Assembly: GCA_014607495.2 (NCBI GenBank)
Contig: CP053150.1
Coordinates: 13,164,495 to 13,228,494, forward strand
Direction of reading: 5' to 3'
DNA: 64,000 bases
Origin: Carposina sasakii
Lineage: Eukaryota > Arthropoda > Insecta > Lepidoptera > Carposinidae
The translations under genes were made by a program, and so were the position numbers. Below are positions 11,551 to 23,812 of the stretch, one piece after another; the stretch's first letter is position 1; each line of letters opens with the position of its first letter. The notes below the pieces were generated by a model, which did no database searches, was not told where the DNA came from, and saw only the letters and a list, made by a program, of their open reading frames with translations.

Positions 11551-12699
11551 TCCGAAATTCACAGCTTTTCCCTTAACATACCAATATTGTAACACTCAAT
11601 AAATGCACTTTTCAATTTTATCAACTTCCTATTGATAACTATAGTATAGTAACATAGTTTACACAAGGAGAGATAAATGACATAAGGAGATAATAAAAAA
11701 AAATTATTGGAATATTTTTCTTTAAACTTATCGGACTTTCTTTTATTTTATTACTCCTTGTAATCTACCTAGCCTCGTACAAAAATTACCCCAATAATAT
11801 AAACGGTGTCGGGTCCGTTACAATGTTCTATGAGAGCTTAGAAGAAGGCCTTTATATTGGAAAACTTTACTCGTAATGGGTTTTTTCATCAATCAATAAT
11901 TTTATTTGCACAAAATATGGGTGTTACATACCTATAGTTAGGTAATGAAAAAGATAAAATTGATTCGACATATTTTTTATTCATATAAGCATATATTCAC
12001 AAACTCTACAACATACTGACCTAGTGCCACACCAGATCCCTCTTGTCATGGTATAAGCAATAAGATGGTTTATAAATATATAAAAACATCTATGTTTCGG
12101 AAACAAAACAATTTAATGGCCAAAAGCCTTTCAAGCGTCGACAAGTAGCAACAGAAGGTTTTCAACTAGGTACCTACTTGTTGAGAGAAGTATGCATGTA
12201 AAAAACATTTGAAATCCGTTTTAGGTACCTATTTTTATATGTGTGATGCATTCGTCGACGCGCGAGTAAATTCAATAGATCTACTTACATCAAACACCGT
12301 GTAAAGGTCAAAATATTGCCACTTGAAAGCTTAACAATACCGGGAATTTTCACATTTCCGTCGCCTTTCAATATGAATGGTTTCTCTTCTCATGCAAATT
12401 TGATTAAATTGGCTTAGTTTGTGTACTTTCTCATTTATTAACTTTAATTACAATAATCGGTTTTATTTGTGTTCCAACTATAGAAATACCTAAATTGACA
12501 AGTACCTATGAATGTATTTTGAAACTAAATTCTATGATATTTTGTTCTTTCGGAATGATGGATTTACCTTGTCTTCATATACATAATACACAAGTATATA
12601 CCTACATGTCTGTGTTCATAAAATGGGGTAGCTAGAACTGTAGGACCACGAAGGAGAAGACCACCTTATTAATAGACTTATTTTAATTGTTGACAAGCA
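11551..12699. other. No gene seen; small family D piece at 12605-12665
   Basis: AAATGGGGTAGCTAGAACTG at about 12621 is the only repeat match. Confidence 0.4.
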
Positions 12700-13170
12700 T
12701 TGGATTTATTATACCCCTCTTCTTACCTCCTCACGGTGGATGATAGGTACTTTCCAAACCATTCAAGAACCTATTTTAAAGGGCCAGCACCCATTTTCCA
12801 ATTTCAAATCAAACAAAGAATGCTGTATAGAGGTTTTGTTCCACGCTCGTGCGCGTTCCAATACACGCTGCAATCGGTGAAACTTTTTCAATACACCTTC
12901 ATTCGGCGCAGTAAACACAGCCCCCAATTACTAGCCGACGGCTAATTGGATTTGGCGCCGTTTGCGCGGAATGGACTAAATGGGACTCAGCCTTTAGTCT
13001 TTAAACTCAGGTTATCGGAAATAGGTTACTTTGTTAAACGTAACTGCTTGCGTTTTAAAAGCGTGAGTTGCGTTTATTGCATTTTAAGTAGAACCTGGAG
13101 GGTAGCGTATTTGCTATCTATAATTTGCATAAAATTTTCTCATTGCTGTCGCTATGCGAGAACAAGGTAG
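12700..13170 (+). other. Nearly open 156-codon stretch with one stop
   Basis: One plus frame runs from 12700 to 13170 with a single TAA at 12943. A CpG-rich core lies at about 12840-12990. The translation has no recognisable domain. In DNA this rich in A+T such a run is unusual, but nothing else supports a gene; it may be a decayed ORF. Confidence 0.2.
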
Positions 13171-15539
13171 GTAGGTAGGTATAAGCTAGTTTGTTATTAT
13201 TTAGTTGTAATGCGTAGTTCCATTATATTATACGACTATAAAAGATTAAATCCCATATTGTTCAATAACAGGTAGGTACAGGTAATAGGTATATAGACAG
13301 CTCTACCTATACTAAGAAAATCCTATCACGGTAGAGAAACAGCCATTCAATACAATTACGTAACCAATTACTAACAATCAAGTCTAACACCAAACACTAC
13401 CGTCCCATTCAATCGGTATATCTTTTTGAATTTAATTAAGGTCCAGAATGGTTTTCCAGTAAATAAAGTGGCGATACCGCTAAGCCGGGGCAGCTGATTG
13501 ATGGCCGTCCTCCGACGTCTCTGTCTACCAAAAACAATTTAAGAGCACTTTGTTTTAACAAGTACTTTACATCTCAAATACTAAGTTAACTTTATTTTGG
13601 TTAGAATCTATGGTAGTGAAGTGATTTGCGTTGGCGAGTTTTATTTTGTAACGGAAACACTATTTATCGTTGAACAAATTGTCACTATCGGCTCTGACTT
13701 TCAATATTAATTATGTTCGAGTTAAACGTAACATTATTACGGCATCAGCAAAATGCAGACCATGACAATGTCCCATATGAGAGGAAAATGTATTACATGC
13801 ACTTGTACATTGAAACATGCTGCATTTTCGGGTTATATAATAGGCTGGTACTACCTATTAAAAGGTAAACGGCATCATCCTAAGAACTTGTCATCTATCC
13901 GAATAAGTTGAACAGTTGCATCCCGACATTTGCATGCATGTATAGTTAAAAATGCCCATTCGGTATTTACAGGCAATATTGTCGAGAAACTATTACTTGC
14001 AATATTGCCAGACTTCGATGGGCCTTTTTTAGTCCTTTTTTTCAGACTTTTACCAAGCATCAGAGCTTTATTATTTTAATATTTCGTATATTTAGCTGTC
14101 AAAATTAAACGACAACGAGGTTGTAACTTAACGCAGGGTTTATTAGTAGCAGTGTGTCTGTAGCAGTTCAGTGTGAACTATTCAAATTAAATCTAAACAT
14201 AATGTCAACAGAACTCGATTTATTCCTATGTACCTATAAACAATAATCTCTAATGTATATCTGTAAACGTAGATATCAGTCAAATTAAATACCAAAATGC
14301 TGAAATACTCTTTTTGTACATAATTTTACACAGAATTGCAGTTTCATTTGCATTCAGCTCGTTACCGTTCGCCAGCGACGTGCAAATATCAATTTAACGT
14401 TCAATTCTGGACATGAATGTATGGATGATCAAATTCAATTAATATTTTAATACCACTGTAATGTCGACGAATACAGAAAGATTCTTTCAATTAATAAAAA
14501 AATAAATTATGGTTTGTAGTCGAGCGAATGAGATAGGTATTTTGTCAATTGGATGAGCATTGATATTATGCCAGTCTAATGGCTATATCGTTGAAGTGAC
14601 CGTATCATGAAATGGCCAAAATGGTATCGGCCGTACATTATGAATTTATCATAATAATATCATGACAGTAACCTCTTAATCGACCCGTTCATGACATGAT
14701 CGTAACGTAATATGGCCACGTATGACATACATGTTTAAGTTGGCGCTTGCAAATTTAAGTATCTAATTTTCTTCCACGTAAACTTTGTACTCCTTTTACT
14801 ACCCTTAAAATCGTTATTTTGGAGAACGTTGAAACAGATATTTAATGATTTTACGTGTATTGAATCCAAAATTGAAGTAAAATTGACTACTCTTATCTAC
14901 CATTAGCGGTTACTGCTAAATTAGAGATTTCATCATGTGTCAATGAAAATAAAAAGAAGAACTTACACCTTTAATACAGACCAAGCGCCACGAATTAATC
15001 TTCATTTTTTCCCAGTAAGCCCGAGTTAAGCGCTGTAGTAAAGCGGACTGCCAACCAAATAGATGTTCTATTTTTCACTGCTTCAAAGAAAAAAGAAAAA
15101 TTTAAAAATCCTGGTAGAACTCGAAAGGTTGAGTGCAGTTGTCTGTTTGCGACTTGGCGTGTTTTAACTTGTTCCATTTGCAGATGAGTTTACGAGTGAT
15201 GTTGTCTGGACTGGACTTTTAGCACATTAGGAAAAACTCGGGAATTCTAGATGAAAGATAGTAAAATTATTTCAAATTACGCTCGTTTTATCGACTGTAA
15301 TGTTATAACTTGTTATACGAGACAGTCGAAAAGTTTATTTACATTTGTCTAAATATATACGTAAGATCCGTAACACAATAAATCAATATCCGACTAGTGA
15401 GGGACCGATATTAATCATGTAAGTTAAACATCCGTTGAACACAAGCTTTGACAGCAAAATGTATGGTATATTAGTCAAATGCACTTGCTGTCGATGTATT
15501 TCCCGAGCACTACAACATTGGTCTCTTCAAAGCTAGAGT
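13171..15539. other. No feature seen (putative intron)
   Basis: A+T-rich unique DNA. The short minus-strand frames at 13875-14060 and 14995-15177 have no domains. Confidence 0.45.
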
Positions 15540-15635
15540 GAATAGGCACTTTCTAGGCAAACATGTACCACCCTAGGCCGCATCTTGCTTAACATCAGGC
15601 ACGATGGCGGTCAAATGTTTGCCTAGCTAATTGTA
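15540..15635. repeat. Lepidopteran LINE 3'-UTR-like fragment
   Basis: CACCCTAGGCCGCATCTTGC, then CATCAGGCACGATGGCGGTC resembles the 3' tails of common lepidopteran LINEs. No coding remnant is attached. Confidence 0.35.
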
Positions 15636-15760
15636 AAAATAAAATCATATATTTAATTAATGTGGCCCTTATTTTACTACTATAATTTTTAAAAATTATT
15701 TCTGGCATTCTCATATCTCAAAGCTTTATAAATAAAACTCGGCTCTCTCACCGTTTAAAG

Positions 15761-16114
15761 GCTCGAGCACACTGGATGCGTATGCGTGCACGTAAGCGTA
15801 GACGTACACGTACCTCTGAGTTTAATGTATAGAACTGTCACCGCTTGACGTCTATGCTTACGTCTACGCATACGCATCCGGTCTGCCCGTGCCTTTAAGG
15901 CTCGAGCACACCGGATGCGTGTGCGTGCACGTAAGTGTAGACGTATACGTACCTCTGAGTTGTAATATATGGAACTGTATAGGCACGGGCAGACTGGATG
16001 CGTATGCGTAGACGTAAGTATAGACATCAAGCGGTGACAGTTCTATACATTAAACTGAGAGGTACGTGTACGTCTACGCTTACGTGCACGCATACGCATC
16101 CGGTGTGCTCGAGC
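15761..16114. mobile_element. Foldback element F1, three-arm copy
   Basis: The ends are inverted: GCTCGAGCACACTGGATGCG and its complement. The arms are built of CGTA/GCGT words (GCGTGCACGTAAGCGTAGAC). One extra arm and spacer are inserted in the middle, so the copy is longer than the others and can fold in more than one way. Open frames across it are side effects of the repeat. Confidence 0.7.
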
Positions 16115-17395
16115 ATAATGATCTTCTACACATCAACCTGGTTGACCTGACAGAACGTCAGTCATACGCAAAGGAACCGCATCTTTTTCCGACTCAAGAA
16201 GTTTGTCCGCGTCGCCGCACTCCTCGATCGATGTTTCCGAAACCCATGACCGGATTTTTTCTACTTTTTTCTACGAAAAAAAAAAATATTTTACACCCCA
16301 TATCATTCTTTGTGATAGGAATGACATTATGATACGTGATTTTGGGTGTTATCCGATTTTAGTGACTTATAACTAAATATAATTCGGCTTTATAGGGATT
16401 ATTTATTTGATAAACGATTTCAGTTTAAATAAATTTGTCTTTTCCCTGTAATTGACCGACCCATAATGCGCGAGTACCTATTGGTTCGAAACTTTACGAT
16501 ATCTTTGACTGTCCCATCGTAAATAACGTTATTTTTGGATGAGAGATGTCATAGGCGACTCCAATAAAATTTATATTCCCAATAAAAATCTCCCATCGAG
16601 ATATGACATCTGCAATAAACTTTAAATAAATATACCTTCAAGCTTATATGAGAAGATAAATCAAAGTAATACAGATATAAAATGTAATACGTATACCTAT
16701 ACTTATATCACAAAGTATAAATAGTATATTGTTTTGACATAATTACAACTTGGTACCAAGATCTTATTCAATCACGAAAACAAAGTTGTAGTTAGTAAAA
16801 ATATCCTTACCTAAACGTGAATACGTATAATAACATGTTTAAAATAAATTTATCAGGCTTCCCCTACAGTTTGTAATAAAACTCCTTTGAGATAAGTTTC
16901 GCGGCAGGACAAAGGAGTCCGTGCAAAAAGTATAGCGGTCATGTAATTTCTCAGCCTTGTAGGTACTTGCAAACTTGGGCAAATTGTGGTTTTTTGGGGA
17001 AAACCCGGCCGAGCCGTCGACCGATAAGTTTTATTGATGACAAATCGCTTTCGGCGGTTTTTCGGGAGTATTCTGGCACCTTGCCAACTAGGACTCTTTG
17101 TTTTACTATGTTTTACCCTGTGTCCTTAACTTTTGTATCGCAACAATATGTCGCGGACGTCATGCTGACGTCTTATTTGTGAGATAATGAGAATAATAAA
17201 ATGGTCGAATGAGGCTCTATATTATATTGTTATTATTATATATTTTTTTTTTGAATTGACATAATTTCATATTTAGTAATATAATCGTATGTTGTAGATT
17301 TTCAATTGTTAAGCTTAAATCCACACAAAGAGTTTAAAAAAGTTTTTCAGAGCTCACGACAGAATTTGAACGAAGTAATCCCCGAATGTGGATCA
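16115..17395. other. No gene seen
   Basis: A CpG-rich patch at 16160-16255 lies next to the foldback element and may be part of another old repeat. Confidence 0.4.
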
Positions 17396-17650
17396 GACGG
17401 CCGATTGGTGTAGTAGGTAGTGACCCTGCCTGCGACGCCATAGGTCCTGGGTTCGAATCCCGGTAGGTGCAAACATTGATGTGAGTGATTGATGAATATC
17501 GATGTTTGTTTCCGAGTCATGGATGTTTATATACTTATCTATGTATTTATATACCCTTGCTTAGTACCCACGACACAAGACCTTAGGGATCTTAGTGTGG
17601 GACTAGGTCAATGGGTCGTGAAGTGTGAAAAAAATATATACATGAGAAAA
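17396..17650 (+). repeat. tRNA-derived SINE, copy 1
   Basis: The 5' head carries pol III promoter boxes: an A box around TGGTGTAGTAGG (17407) and a perfect B box GGTTCGAATCC at 17450-17460. The body contains TTTCCGAGTCATGGATG, then the tail TTAGTACCCACGACACAAG and a GGGACTAGGT end. This is a full-length member of a SINE family common in Lepidoptera. Confidence 0.8.
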
Positions 17651-17699
17651 AATATTATTACAGTAAAAATGAGTTAATTTTAAATGTTCCACTGATGTT

Positions 17700-17885
17700 G
17701 CCGAGCTCGTGTAATCCTCTTGGTTCGAAATTTAAATTTTTGTCACGACGACGACAGTCCGGAAAGCTTTCGGTAACCGCGAGCTGAGCCGAGTCAGACT
17801 TCACCGACGACGGTGGTTTTGATACAGACGGGAAATTCGAGAGGCTTTTAGGATTCCGACGAGGCTGGCATAGTCTAGGTTAGGT
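17700..17885. other. CpG-rich noncoding block
   Basis: G+C- and CpG-rich sequence (for example CACGACGACGAC at about 17743) with stops in the frames I checked on both strands. It directly follows a SINE and is not similar to other repeats in the window. It may be a conserved regulatory element inside the putative intron. Confidence 0.25.
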
Positions 17886-18414
17886 ATACCATTAGTTGTC
17901 AGGTTTGCAGGATTAATATTTATTGTGAGAGTGCGTACACATAAAATAATAATTAATTAATGTCCGTAAGGATTGAGAAGAAATATGTTTCTTATGACTT
18001 ACTTTGATATTACGGTACGGCACCTAGCTATATATAGCTACCTATCTAGATGTATTTCAACTTAATGTCGTCAACTAGGTATACATAATATAGATATATT
18101 CGACCTGATTATCCACAGGCAATGAAAAAACGAGGCCATTAGATTTAGAATGTATAGGGTGACAAAGTGAGTAAGCAAATTTTCCCGCAAGGGTTGGAAC
18201 CTCCTTCACTTTCTATCGCAGATTGGGGTCAGACGTGAGGTGTTTTTAGAGGAGGATATGATAGAATCACTGAAGTCAACATTCTATCGACTTTGCCCAC
18301 GAATGTGGTTTTTATTAATTTTTTCTGGAATGTTTTATGTAATATACTCGACGCAGGAAAGATTTACTCCACATGTTTATTTATGTGGCACCAGAGAAGA
18401 AAATATTTGAAATA

Positions 18415-20024
18415 ATATTTTTTTTAAAACGAAAAACCGACTTCCTCTCAAAACTCAAGCTTACTAAAGTAAAATTTTACTAAAGGGCAAATATATATTG
18501 CGTTAAGCCATGTACGAAGTTTAGGAGGCATAATATTGTCAGATTTATATGCCAGCAAATGATTAAATGGGCCACATGACAAAAGAGAAAAAGGACTAGG
18601 CTTCGAAACTTTACGTCTGACAATATGATGATTGTGATAATAATGATGAGCGACCGATTTCGGTCATGGCGACCATTTCTACTCCTAGATATTACTAAGT
18701 TGGCGTTCATGCGCTCGGAGATGGTTTACATAGCCAATCTTCGCCCTGAACGCCCGCGCACACAGAGGACAGGTTAGTGCGCCATTATTGTAATTATAGA
18801 TAATGGCAGCAGGAGGACGAATCTTTAGTTCATCACGGTTAGCGTCAAGGTCAGCTTGACGCTGCTCTTCGAACTCGTGAACTTGCTTCATTACCAACTT
18901 ACGCCACTCTGGTCGTTGTGCTGCCAAAACTTCCCATTTAGATGGATCTATATTGCATCTCTTCATATTTTATGTCTTTTCTGAACATGTTTGTATCTGA
19001 GGAGTTGCCCGCCGCATTTCCGCTTGCCCTACTCCAGTTCAGAAAAGAAGATGCGCTTAGCCAATCTCTCCTCCGCCATACGAGACACATGACCGCACCA
19101 CCGAAGCTGCCGATGCATTAAGTAGGCCTAAATGCCACTTACATTGGCTCTTCGCAATACTTCGGTATTACGCACTCGGTCATCTGATTCTCATGATGGA
19201 TCGGAGGCACTTGAGGTGTAATCGATCCAGAGAGCGTATGTGGCGACGGTACATGCACCACTCCTCGGAGGAATATAAGAGATTTGGCAGCACAACAGCC
19301 ATGTATACTCTTATTTAAGCAACATATAATTACACTCCTTCTTCCTGCCCTGTTCCCAATAATTTGGGGTCGGTGCAATATGTAGGTACTCTTCTTTTAT
19401 TCATCCCTATTATCCGTCATCTAGTTATTCTCATGTCTACCTCTTCCTCTATAACCATCTTACTTCGGACACGGCTTTACGCAACATATAATTTTACGAC
19501 TTAACACAATTATCTTCATCTTCATAAGCCTATTGCAGTCCATTACTGGACGTAGGCCTCCCCCTGTCATAGGGGGATTTTGTTACTAAAAAGTTCCACT
19601 ATCTGTTTTTCGGCGGCTCCATCATCAGACTCTCGTTTCCTTTATATTATATGTAGCTGACCAAAATTCTCTATAAAAATCTTAAAACGGACTACTCGTG
19701 CCTTTTATATTTGAGGATATCCCTAGATTCCTTAGAGATTCCATCATCAGATGTTATGTTTTATATGTAGGTGATCAAAACGCTCAGTAAAAGTATAAAA
19801 ACAGACTACATGTGCCTACAATATTCGAGGATTGCACTCGATTTCTCCAAGATCCCATCATCAGATCCTGATGTGGTGAATATGGGACCAACCTGGAAGT
19901 ATACCATGACCAACTATAAAAAAAAAATTGAAATCGGTTCATAAATGACGGAGTTCTGAGGTAACACACATAAAAAAAAAACATACAGACGAATTGATAA
20001 CCTCTCTTTTTGAAGTCGGTTAGA
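18415..20024 (+). mobile_element. Large TIR element (AACCGACTTC ends), copy A
   Basis: The left end is AAAACGAAAAACCGACTTCC and the right end TTTTTGAAGTCGGTTAG, inverted to each other. The sequence matches 41872-42990 segment by segment, except that copy A carries a non-LTR retrotransposon fragment at about 18615-19315 in the middle. No transposase is visible, so it is non-autonomous. A short LINE-tail piece (about 19509-19575) is shared by both copies, so it was present before the family spread. Confidence 0.65.
18690..19125 (-). pseudogene. Non-LTR retrotransposon ORF2 C-terminus with zinc finger
   Basis: The minus strand reads [20 protein letters not shown] in one frame, then, after stops or frame changes, MKRCNIDPSKWEVLAAQRPE and a C2H2 finger TCPLCARAF...HLRAH at 18700-18785. 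This order (GH-R-M block, W-LA-R-W block, terminal C2H2) is known from the C-termini of many animal LINE reverse transcriptases. A GACCGAAATCGGTCGCTCATC 3' end and short ATG/ATT repeats follow. It is a dead, 5'-truncated copy inserted in copy A of the AACCGACTTC element. Confidence 0.7.
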
Positions 20025-20639
20025 AAGAATAAACTAAACAGCTAGCAGATATTAGTATTCAAGAAAAGTTTACACTATTTCCTAAATATAAAGCTCAGCT
20101 CAACAACCTACCTGCCTACCTACTACGGCTAACAAAATTAAATAACTTTTCCATAGAGTTCCCAAAAAACTATCTCCACATAAGTTTTATTTCTTTTCCC
20201 GGAGAAAAACTTTTATTCAGTCGACGACGAAGTCACGTCTGACAGAATTAAAATTACATGTTCTTGTTGCAGGGAATCATTTTGGGAGTTTCGAAGATTT
20301 GTTCACATAATAAAACTGATATGAGGGCGTAGTGTAGTGAGTTCCAGTTACTGTTTCAGAGAAAAGGAGTTTACGATTTCAGGCGCTAGAACAGATAGAT
20401 TGAAACGGTATGGGCGCAGTTTCTGTCGTCAAAACAAGTCAGTTTTCTACTGCGGGCTTCGTGTGGCGGCGGGAATAGGTATGAAGAATATACGGATATA
20501 GATTTATTAGATGGCTACAGGAAGTTGTGGTTTTATACGCTTGATAAGCTAATGAGATGATTTTAGGGCAACACAAATAGAAGCTCCTTGGTCCTTCCCG
20601 TGCGCATGAATTCAAAAATCCATACTTCATATTAACCCA
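20025..20639. other. No feature seen
   Basis: Between copy A of the AACCGACTTC element and a family D fragment. Confidence 0.45.
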
Positions 20640-20790
20640 TGACTTTTATCCCGGACTGGGGTAGTCAGAAGTGCAGAATTCATGACGGAGATCCTACAGT
20701 TATGTTTAGCCTAGCGAGCAGTGTAAGAAGTCAGTGATAAGTTGCTAGGCCTGAGAAAGCCCCTGAGTTCCATAGTCGATTAAAAAACTG
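20640..20790 (+). repeat. Family D fragment
   Basis: TTTTATCCCGGACTGGGGTA through GGCCTGAGAAAGCCCCTGAG follows the order of family D but is diverged, without clear ends. Confidence 0.4.
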
Positions 20791-20908
20791 TATGTCAATC
20801 TGGTTTTACTAAAGCTAATCAACTATAAGCTAAATATCGGTAGGTAGATATTATTCAAAAATATTAAAATATATATGTACGTATAAATAATACATATATG
20901 ATACTGGT

Positions 20909-20935
20909 CATGGAGGAAATATTATTTCCTCCATG
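20909..20935. repeat. Short perfect palindrome, 12-bp arms
   Basis: CATGGAGGAAAT, spacer ATT, ATTTCCTCCATG. A direct ATACTGGT repeat flanks it. Confidence 0.9.
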
Positions 20936-21761
20936 ATACTGGTAACAAAATTCTACCTGACATTATTGATATTGCTCACAAAACCAATCTCACTCACCAA
21001 TTATGCCAAAAATATCCAGTAATAGAATCAGAATCCGGATTTTTATTATGTACTTACCTACCTATATTTTCGTCTGGACCGTCGTCGAACAGAATAATAA
21101 TTCCAGCTGAAATAAAGGTCGGCATACACGATGCTAGATTTTCTTATGGATGTTTACGGTTTTTTTATTTGTATTTATATCGAAAGATCATAAAATAAAA
21201 GAAACATTTGCGAAAGAAAAACTTCGCTAGTGTGAAATCTTTCCGGGATATAAGGATTTCAAAATCACAATTTTAGACTTGCCAAAAAACGCTCCATACT
21301 AATGGCTACACAATTATGACGTCACTCTTTCGTAACTTGTATGCGCGTAAAAGAGCTTTTGTTCTGCAGCTATTTTAAAATACATTGCGTTTATAAGTAT
21401 GGTCACAAAGCAAAAGTTTCTGTAAATGATGCAGGTGGATATGTGATATTGTAATTTTCAATTAATTTTACATTTGAAAAATGGACTTGCCCACTTAACT
21501 TTTAAGGCTTATTTCTACCTCATTTGGACACTTAATCAAATTGTAATTTTACAGATAGGTATGATTTTGATGACTTATTCTGATAAGCATAAAATGTAAT
21601 TAAAATTAAACCATAGTAAACATCCCTATTATACCTACTGTAGCTTGCCTTTACCTAGGATAGAAAAAGCCTATCGAGCATTGTTTTTTTAACTTCACAC
21701 ATATGAGTATTAATCAATAACAATTGCCAGATAATTAAAGAGTATAAATAAGTAAATATTT
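20936..21761. other. No feature seen
   Basis: A+T-rich, no long frame or repeat match. Confidence 0.45.
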
Positions 21762-21895
21762 ATACACTTCACAATACATTGACCTGTTTCTACACTTCGA
21801 TATTGTTTGCACCTATCGGGATTCGAACCCAGGACCTAGTATGGCGTCGCAGATAGGGCCACTGCCAGCAACTGCCAACAACTGCCAACTATATA
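21762..21895 (-). repeat. tRNA-derived SINE, partial copy
   Basis: Reverse-oriented head with the B box complement (GGGATTCGAACCC) joined to a shortened tail. The middle is deleted, and the head end has a small CAACTGCCAA duplication. Confidence 0.6.
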
Positions 21896-21962
21896 CTCGT
21901 ATAGTATATAAAACAAATCAAATTATGTAGTAGTTTTAAAATTTTAGGTATACCTATACGTT

Positions 21963-22022
21963 CTCAGTAGTGGGATATTTTCATAGCATTTCGCTTAACA
22001 TACTCCTTTAGTAATATCCATA
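21963..22022 (+). repeat. Short fragment of MITE family M2
   Basis: CAGTAGTGGGATATTTTCAT followed by AGCATTTCGCTTAACATAC matches the right terminal repeat of the copy at 42094-42355. Confidence 0.45.
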
Positions 22023-22495
22023 GGTACGAGTATGTTTAGTATAACTACGGTTTAAAAACTAGCCTCGTGTTATCCGGTAATCATTGTTAGAAATTGTATT
22101 CAATCGGGAGAATGGGGAGGAGCACCCCCGCATAATGTTAATTAAACGCTTTGTTAATTAATTGAACTATGCATAGAGTTGACGGTATTATTAACATTCG
22201 TAATACGAATTTTGTATTGTTTGTACTGAACAAAGGGAGGTGTGATATGACCCCAATTCGATCGGATATATCGAATAGGTACACATGGGTCTATCGGTTC
22301 TCTGTTATCTTCTATTCTCGATAATTTTATTTAAGGTTAGTAAAAAAATTGTCTGGTGTAGTGTTTTTTGGAAGAACTCCTAAGCTACTAAGGTATGCAA
22401 TTTTTGTGCATATAGCGGTTTCACTACACCCCTGAATTTATGTCCCTCTCTTAGTGCATGCAGGTGCTAGATAAAAAACCTTAATTAAAATCTAG

Positions 22496-22625
22496 TAAAC
22501 GAGGGACGACCTGGATAAGTTTCTGCCGGATTGGGCCACTATAGCGGGAACAAGACAAGTGTGGGCTCAAATGGGGGAGGCCTTTGCTCAGCAGTGGGAT
22601 ACAGCATAGGCTATAAAAAAAAAAC
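22496..22625 (+). pseudogene. LINE ORF2 C-terminal tail with poly(A)
   Basis: One frame reads RDDLDKFLPDWATIAGTRQV, then WAQMGEAFAQQWDTA and a stop, followed by an A-run. This matches the last residues of lepidopteran RTE-like reverse transcriptases (R-DDLD---W, W---GEAF-QQW). Severely 5'-truncated. Confidence 0.65.
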
Positions 22626-22789
22626 GAGAGATTAATGTACTTCAGATTTTGTGACAGAGTTAATTAAAAGATTTCGCAAGTCATCTATTACAACATTGAG
22701 GTGCTGGAGCCTCCATCTTACCTTCATTTAGGGTGCGATAGCTCAATCAGGGTGTCTCGCGAACTTCGCAAATACCTAATGACCAGCCC

Positions 22790-22850
22790 GGGCCAACTTC
22801 GACCGAAGTTTGGGCCAACTTCGACCCAAGTTTGGGCCAACTTCGAAGGT
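22790..22850 (+). repeat. 22-bp tandem repeat, 2.7 units
   Basis: Units of GGGCCAACTTCGACC plus GAAGTTT start at 22790, 22812 and 22834. Each contains a small TTCGA-centred palindrome (AACTTCGA...AAGTT). Confidence 0.85.
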
Positions 22851-22955
22851 CTTACTTGTTGGTAGTTATGTATGGAATAAATTAAATTAGGTCTTCATGA
22901 ACAACAAATAGACGTATCTAATTGAATATTATTTATTAATACCTAGTCTAAAGTT

Positions 22956-23217
22956 CTAGTGTGCCACGCGGTGCCGGCAGAGTAGAGTTTGTACCACCCC
23001 TGCCTGCCCGTGGGTATCGTACAAGGCGATTAAGGGTTTCCGGGAGGTGGGCAGCAGCGCCTTCCGTACTGACAACATAGTCTGAAAATCACACTGCGGT
23101 TACCAACCCGCCTGCCCAGCGTGGTGACTATGGGCAAAACCCCCCTGTAGCCTTGTGGCGTGCCCTGGGGGAGGCCTACGTCCAGCAGTGGACTGCAATA
23201 GGCTGAAGAAGAAGAAG
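22956..23217 (+). repeat. SINE-like unit with LINE tail, copy 2, with target-site duplication
   Basis: Same 5' start and LINE tail as copy 1. It is flanked by the perfect 9-bp duplication TCTAAAGTT (22947-22955 and 23218-23226) and ends in a (GAA)n tail. This defines a complete 262-base insertion and supports target-primed reverse transcription. Confidence 0.8.
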
Positions 23218-23329
23218 TCTAAAGTTAATGTACAATTCTAATGTTAATATACAGTTAATATGAGGATGTCTTATCTTCATACAAATTAGTTATAGCAGCG
23301 CGGCGGTTTCAAGCTGAGTTACAATTTGT

Positions 23330-23455
23330 CCTAATATCAGATAGCCTATCTGAGGAATAAAGTTATTGCCGTCTCTAACATGATCAAGTCTTAGAGAAAG
23401 ACAGCATCAACTTTATTCTTCTATCTGACGTTTAGAAAAATCGGCCCTTAATATA
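23330..23455 (-). repeat. MITE with TTAAGGGCCGATTTT end
   Basis: On the minus strand it starts ATTAAGGGCCGATTTTTC, then CAGATAGAAGAATAAAGTTG; the other arm (AACTTTATTCCTCAGATAG) is inverted. A related copy is at 49420-49535. Confidence 0.45.
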
Positions 23456-23575
23456 TTATGAAATGGTTTCAGTTATAATCAGGTTATAACAGTTTACACA
23501 ATGATGATATCAAAGTCATACTGTCTAGAGTTGAATTTGAAGTCAGTTAGTGCGTCAATGTACATAAACCGATTC

Positions 23576-23812
23576 GACGACCGATTGGTGTAGTTGGTAG
23601 TGGCTCTGCCTGCGACGCCGTAGGTCCTGGGTTCGAATCCCGGTAGGTGCACACATTGATACGATGACTGTCGATGTTTGTTTCCGAGTCATAGATGTTT
23701 CTATACTTATCTATGTATTTATATTCCGTTACTTAGTACCCACGACTCAAGACGTTAGGGATCTTAATGTGGGACTAAGTTAATGTGTTGTAAGTCTGTT
23801 AAAAAAAAAACA
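23576..23812 (+). repeat. tRNA-derived SINE, copy 2
   Basis: Full-length copy of the same family with an intact B box GGTTCGAATCC, the same body and tail, and a terminal A-run. Confidence 0.8.

Noticed and set aside
12286..12400. Minus-strand exon-like segment ending GAT|GTAAGT
   Set aside because: Two different frames are open (KGDGNVKIPGIVKLSSGN or WQYFDLYTVFD) and the acceptor is poor; no way to choose, so probably chance.
14967..15032. Minus-strand 66-nt exon-like segment (RLTRAYWEKMKINSW onward)
   Set aside because: AG and GTAAGT flank an open frame, but the phase (0-0) does not fit the neighbouring exons and chance matches of this kind are expected in 64 kb.
15755..16332. Arg/His-rich open frames on both strands
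   Set aside because: They are translations of the foldback element F1; similar frames appear in the copies at 28912-29341 and 39785-40141.
18685..18966. Free-standing C2H2 zinc-finger gene on the minus strand
   Set aside because: The finger follows the conserved C-terminal blocks of a LINE reverse transcriptase and a LINE 3' end follows it, so it is a retrotransposon fragment.
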